Assembly (NCBI GenBank): GCA_902772945.1
Contig: CACYCU010000020.1
Coordinates: 1-8,158 of the forward strand
DNA: 8,158 nucleotides
Direction: 5' to 3'
Origin: an uncultured bacterium
GTDB taxonomy: Bacteria > Cyanobacteriota > Vampirovibrionia > Gastranaerophilales > Gastranaerophilaceae
Below the pieces are notes generated by a model that ran no database searches, was not told the DNA's origin, and was given only the letters and a program-made list of their open reading frames with translations. The translations under genes and the position numbers were made by a program. Positions within the stretch are counted from its first letter, which is position 1. Every line of letters begins with the position of its first letter. Positions 6,160-8,158 of the stretch are shown here, one piece after another.

Positions 6160-6879
6160 CATATCGTTAAAATATCCGCAAATAAATTTGAATCTGCTTA
6201 ATGCTTCATTCAAATTGCAGACTACGTTTATTTTCCTTCTGTGATCGTACAAATTTAATTTTTTATCTGAATCGACAAATTTTAGAGACCAACAGTGGGG
6301 CAGATCGTCAAATATAAATTTGTAACCGCTTCCTACAACGAAACTCGATTTATTTTCTTCTGCAATTCGGTTTATAAGACTTGTTGCAGAATTTTTATTT
6401 TTCTTCAATGTCATTTTAATTCCGGATTCGTTAATTGTAATAGGTTTTATTCCTGTGAACATTTCTAAAAAGTTTGAAACTTTGTTGAATTCAAATTTTT
6501 CAGTACATTCCGGAATTCTGCATATAAAAGGTTTTTTATCGGGGTGTTGTTTTAAAAGTTTGTTCATAGCTACTTCGACTGCTTTAATTATAGGATGATG
6601 TGCGTTGTCGGCTGTTAAATGTATAGGTTCAAAATATTTATCAACTAATATAAGATCGTCGCATTCAGATTTTTTTACCAAATATGTTTCCGGCTTGCCT
6701 TTTACATTGTTAAATCTTATACAAAAGTCGTTACCTTCTCTTTGTATATTTTGACTTAATATTTTTTTCCCGTTAGGACTTTGTGTCAAAGCTCCAATTG
6801 CAGAAACAAGATAACAGTCACGGAAATTTTGTTTTGCTTTGCTTAAACTATATATTTCGTTAAGGTTTAATGGTCTCAT
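6100..6879 (-). CDS. Calpain-like (C2 family) cysteine peptidase, divergent
   Basis: The protein has 259 residues from the ATG at 6879-6877. A TTG at 6903 would add 8 residues but has no better ribosome site, so the ATG was chosen. The calpain core is recognisable: RDCYLVSAIGAL (nucleophile Cys22), matching GDCWFLAAL-type motifs; HHPIIKAVEVAMNKL (95-109), matching the family segment before the second subdomain; and HCWSLKFVDSDKKLNLYDHR (His196). Two positions differ from classical calpains: the oxyanion Gln of QGxxGDC is displaced (KQNFRDC), and the usual Asn after the His is replaced, probably by Asp212. There is no signal peptide, so it is probably cytoplasmic or exported by another route. 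It lies 54 bp downstream of the deaminase on the same strand. Activity and substrate are unknown; a non-catalytic homologue is possible. Confidence 0.72.
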   Translation of the reverse strand: MRPLNLNEIYSLSKAKQNFRDCYLVSAIGALTQSPNGKKILSQNIQREGNDFCIRFNNVKGKPETYLVKKSECDDLILVDKYFEPIHLTADNAHHPIIKAVEVAMNKLLKQHPDKKPFICRIPECTEKFEFNKVSNFLEMFTGIKPITINESGIKMTLKKNKNSATSLINRIAEENKSSFVVGSGYKFIFDDLPHCWSLKFVDSDKKLNLYDHRRKINVVCNLNEALSRFKFICGYFNDMLKPISMPKSKILEQNISNN

Positions 6880-6933
6880 AGTATTTATGTAAAAACAAAA
6901 CAAAGGAAAAATTGCTTGAATTGTAAATAAATT

Positions 6934-7377
6934 TTAATTTTCAAGTTCTTTTCTTAGTTCATCAACAGTTACATGTAAAATTGGAGAATTTTCATCTTTT
7001 CTTAAAACAACTTCTTTAATACCGGCTTGAACAATAAATCTTTTGCACAAAATACAAATAAAATTGTGTCCCCAAATATACATTGTTCCGTTTTGGCATC
7101 TATCTTGTCCAGCTTGAATAATTGCATTTTGCTCCGCATGGATTGAACGGCAGGTTTCGTATCTTGTGCCTGATTCAATGTTGTTTTTTATCCTGTAGCA
7201 TTCTCCTCGTTCGTTACAGGACTCAACCTTAGATGGAGTACCGTTGTAACCGGTTGCTTTAATCTTTTTGTCTTCTCCAACAATTACCGCACCAACCTGT
7301 GCTCTTAGGCAATTTGATCTTCCTGCACAAGTTTTTGCCATATCTAAAAAATATTCTTCCCACGATTTTATTTCCAT
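6934..7377 (-). CDS. Deoxycytidylate (dCMP) deaminase
   Basis: The protein is a zinc-dependent cytidine-deaminase-fold enzyme converting dCMP to dUMP, the precursor for thymidylate synthesis. The 147-residue length is typical. The opening CAGRSNCLRAQVGAVIV (17-33) and GYNGTP (43-48) are family motifs. The catalytic HAE motif has His80 as zinc ligand and Glu82 as proton shuttle. The other zinc ligands are Cys108 and Cys111 (FICILC); the usual Pro before the first Cys is Ile here. A Cys-rich insert before HAE (Cys54, Cys60, Cys76) resembles the T4/ComEB-type dCMP deaminases and may bind a second metal. It is divergent from the glycosyltransferase gene (88 bp between starts) and upstream of the calpain-like gene. 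TAATAT ends 6 nt before the ATG and no Shine-Dalgarno sequence is seen. A ComEB-like annotation would mean the same enzyme. Confidence 0.93.
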   Translation of the reverse strand: MEIKSWEEYFLDMAKTCAGRSNCLRAQVGAVIVGEDKKIKATGYNGTPSKVESCNERGECYRIKNNIESGTRYETCRSIHAEQNAIIQAGQDRCQNGTMYIWGHNFICILCKRFIVQAGIKEVVLRKDENSPILHVTVDELRKELEN

Positions 7378-7383
7378 AACTAA

Positions 7384-7411
7384 ATATTACAGCTAAAATA
7401 TTAATTAGCAA
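7384..7411 (-). promoter_or_regulatory. Candidate promoter of the dCMP deaminase gene
   Basis: On the minus strand, TTGCTA (7411-7406), 16 nt, TAATAT (7389-7384), then TTAGTT and the ATG. Both boxes are only 4 of 6 matches. The -10 to ATG distance is again 6 nt, as for tatD, the HEAT-like gene and purB. Confidence 0.35.
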
Positions 7412-7416
7412 TATTG

Positions 7417-7445
7417 TTGACTTTAAAAATCTAACGAATTATAAT
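7417..7445 (+). promoter_or_regulatory. Sigma-70 promoter of the glycosyltransferase gene
   Basis: TTGACT (7417-7422), a 17-nt spacer and TATAAT (7440-7445) are near-perfect consensus with optimal spacing. A start near 7452 gives a leader of about 14 nt containing AAGAG, a weak Shine-Dalgarno 8 nt before the ATG at 7466. Confidence 0.8.
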
Positions 7446-7453
7446 TTTCTTTA

Positions 7454-7465
7454 AGAGATATCTCT
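7454..7465. repeat. 12-bp perfect palindrome abutting the start codon
   Basis: AGAGATATCTCT is its own reverse complement and ends at the base before the ATG at 7466. It covers the AAGAG ribosome-site candidate. It might be an operator or chance. Confidence 0.45.
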
Positions 7466-8158
7466 ATGCTACTAAAGGATTTAAAAGGGAAGAGTATGCA
7501 GTTTTATAAAAAAGAGAAGCATGGAAAAGATAGAATAATTACTGTATTGGGGCTCAAATTTAAATATAGAGTAGGGAAAGATTATAAAGTTGCACAAATA
7601 ACATCTCCCGGAATTTCTGAAATAAAAAGGTCTCCAAAACTTGTTGTATCTTTGACATCATTTCCTGACAGGATTAATTATGTATATAAAACAATATCTT
7701 CTCTCTTAGATCAAACTTTAAAACCGGATGTTTTAATTTTGTGGCTTGCAAATGAACAGTTCCCAAACAAAGAGGATGATTTGCCTGAAAATCTTAAAAA
7801 TCTGTGCAAATACGGACTTTCTATAAAATGGTGCAATGATATAAGGTCGTATAAAAAACTTATTCCGACATTAAAAGAATATCCGAATGATATTATAGTT
7901 ACTGTAGATGATGATGTATATTATGAAAGAGTTATGCTTGAAAGATTGTATGAATCATATCTTGACAACCCTGAATATATCCATTGTCACAGATGTACTT
8001 ATATATATTATAAAGGAAATGAGCTAAAAGCTAAAATCGGTGGTAAGAAATTTTATAAATATCCGTCCTATGCAAATAAAATAACAGGTGTTGGCGGTGT
8101 TTTGTATCCACCTAATTCTTTATATAAAGATATTTTAGATGAAAACTTGTTCATGAAC
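7466..8158 (+). CDS. Glycosyltransferase (GT-A-like), 3' end outside window
   Basis: An open frame of 231 codons runs to the right edge without a stop. The start is ATG 7466, which has a consensus promoter and AAGAG upstream. ATG 7496 (GGGAAGAG upstream) is an alternative that would remove 10 residues. After a basic N-terminal stretch (FYKKEKHGKDRIITVLGLKFKYR), a GT-A-like domain begins at about 58 with KLVVSLTSFPDRI. TISSLLDQTLKPDVLILWL (77-95), SIKWCNDIRSYKKLIP (119-134) and VTVDDDVYY (145-153) follow. The DDD at 148-150 fits the DxD motif that binds metal and nucleotide-sugar. TGVGGVLYPP (207-216) fits the acceptor-side loop. By family it probably transfers a sugar to a surface or capsular polysaccharide; donor and acceptor are not readable. 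No membrane helix is seen in the visible part. Codon use is AT-ending (Tyr 20 TAT, 1 TAC), opposite to the PilZ gene. Confidence 0.87.
   Translation, partial: MLLKDLKGKSMQFYKKEKHGKDRIITVLGLKFKYRVGKDYKVAQITSPGISEIKRSPKLVVSLTSFPDRINYVYKTISSLLDQTLKPDVLILWLANEQFPNKEDDLPENLKNLCKYGLSIKWCNDIRSYKKLIPTLKEYPNDIIVTVDDDVYYERVMLERLYESYLDNPEYIHCHRCTYIYYKGNELKAKIGGKKFYKYPSYANKITGVGGVLYPPNSLYKDILDENLFMN

Noticed and set aside
6880..6903. TTG start adding 8 residues to the calpain-like peptidase
   Set aside because: There is no Shine-Dalgarno sequence or conserved residues to support it; the ATG at 6879 is simpler. A TACAAT at 6925-6920 could be a -10 for either start, so it does not decide.
7378..7465. Small RNA gene or riboswitch in the deaminase-glycosyltransferase gap
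   Set aside because: The 88 bp are fully accounted for by two divergent promoters, and no stable hairpin or known RNA motif was seen.

Overview
The window is about 8.2 kb of low-GC, gene-dense bacterial DNA. It carries eight complete protein genes and two cut by the window edges, and no gap between genes exceeds about 90 bp. No rRNA, tRNA, CRISPR array, integrase or transposase is visible. The source is probably a gut-type, low-GC bacterium. Three things point to Candidatus Gastranaerophilales (Melainabacteria/Vampirovibrionia): a GatD-type cell-wall amidotransferase, a small calpain-like (C2) cysteine peptidase, and a PilZ protein with an Asp-Thr repeat tail. This placement is an inference; another low-GC phylum such as Clostridia or Elusimicrobia is not excluded.

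Layout. (1) Positions 1-848, plus strand: the 3' part of a gene for a protein with a long Asp/Thr repeat followed by a PilZ (c-di-GMP receptor) domain. The reading frame is open to the left edge, so the true start lies outside the window. (2) A strong hairpin terminator at 860-889 separates it from a convergent minus-strand cluster read in the order tatD (4962-4207), tlyA (4210-3383), a HEAT-like repeat protein (3370-2201) and purB (2179-887). (3) Divergent from tatD, on the plus strand, is a two-gene unit: gatD (5009-5737) and a GtrA-like four-helix membrane protein (5737-6159). (4) On the minus strand follow a dCMP deaminase (7377-6934) and a calpain-like peptidase (6879-6100). The peptidase 3' end overlaps the GtrA 3' end by 60 bp. 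(5) Divergent from the deaminase is a glycosyltransferase gene starting at 7466, cut by the right edge, with a near-consensus sigma-70 promoter.

Functionally this is mostly housekeeping: purine synthesis (PurB), pyrimidine deoxynucleotide supply (dCMP deaminase), rRNA 2'-O-methylation (TlyA), TatD nuclease, and peptidoglycan amidation (GatD). Surface-polysaccharide functions (GtrA, glycosyltransferase) and c-di-GMP signalling (PilZ) are added to these.

The most unusual signal is in the promoters. Several genes lack a Shine-Dalgarno sequence and instead have an (extended) -10 box ending exactly 6 nt before the ATG (tatD, HEAT-like gene, purB, and more weakly the deaminase) or 9 nt before it (gatD). 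This predicts leaderless or nearly leaderless mRNAs. The tatD and gatD promoters form one perfect 13-bp inverted repeat.
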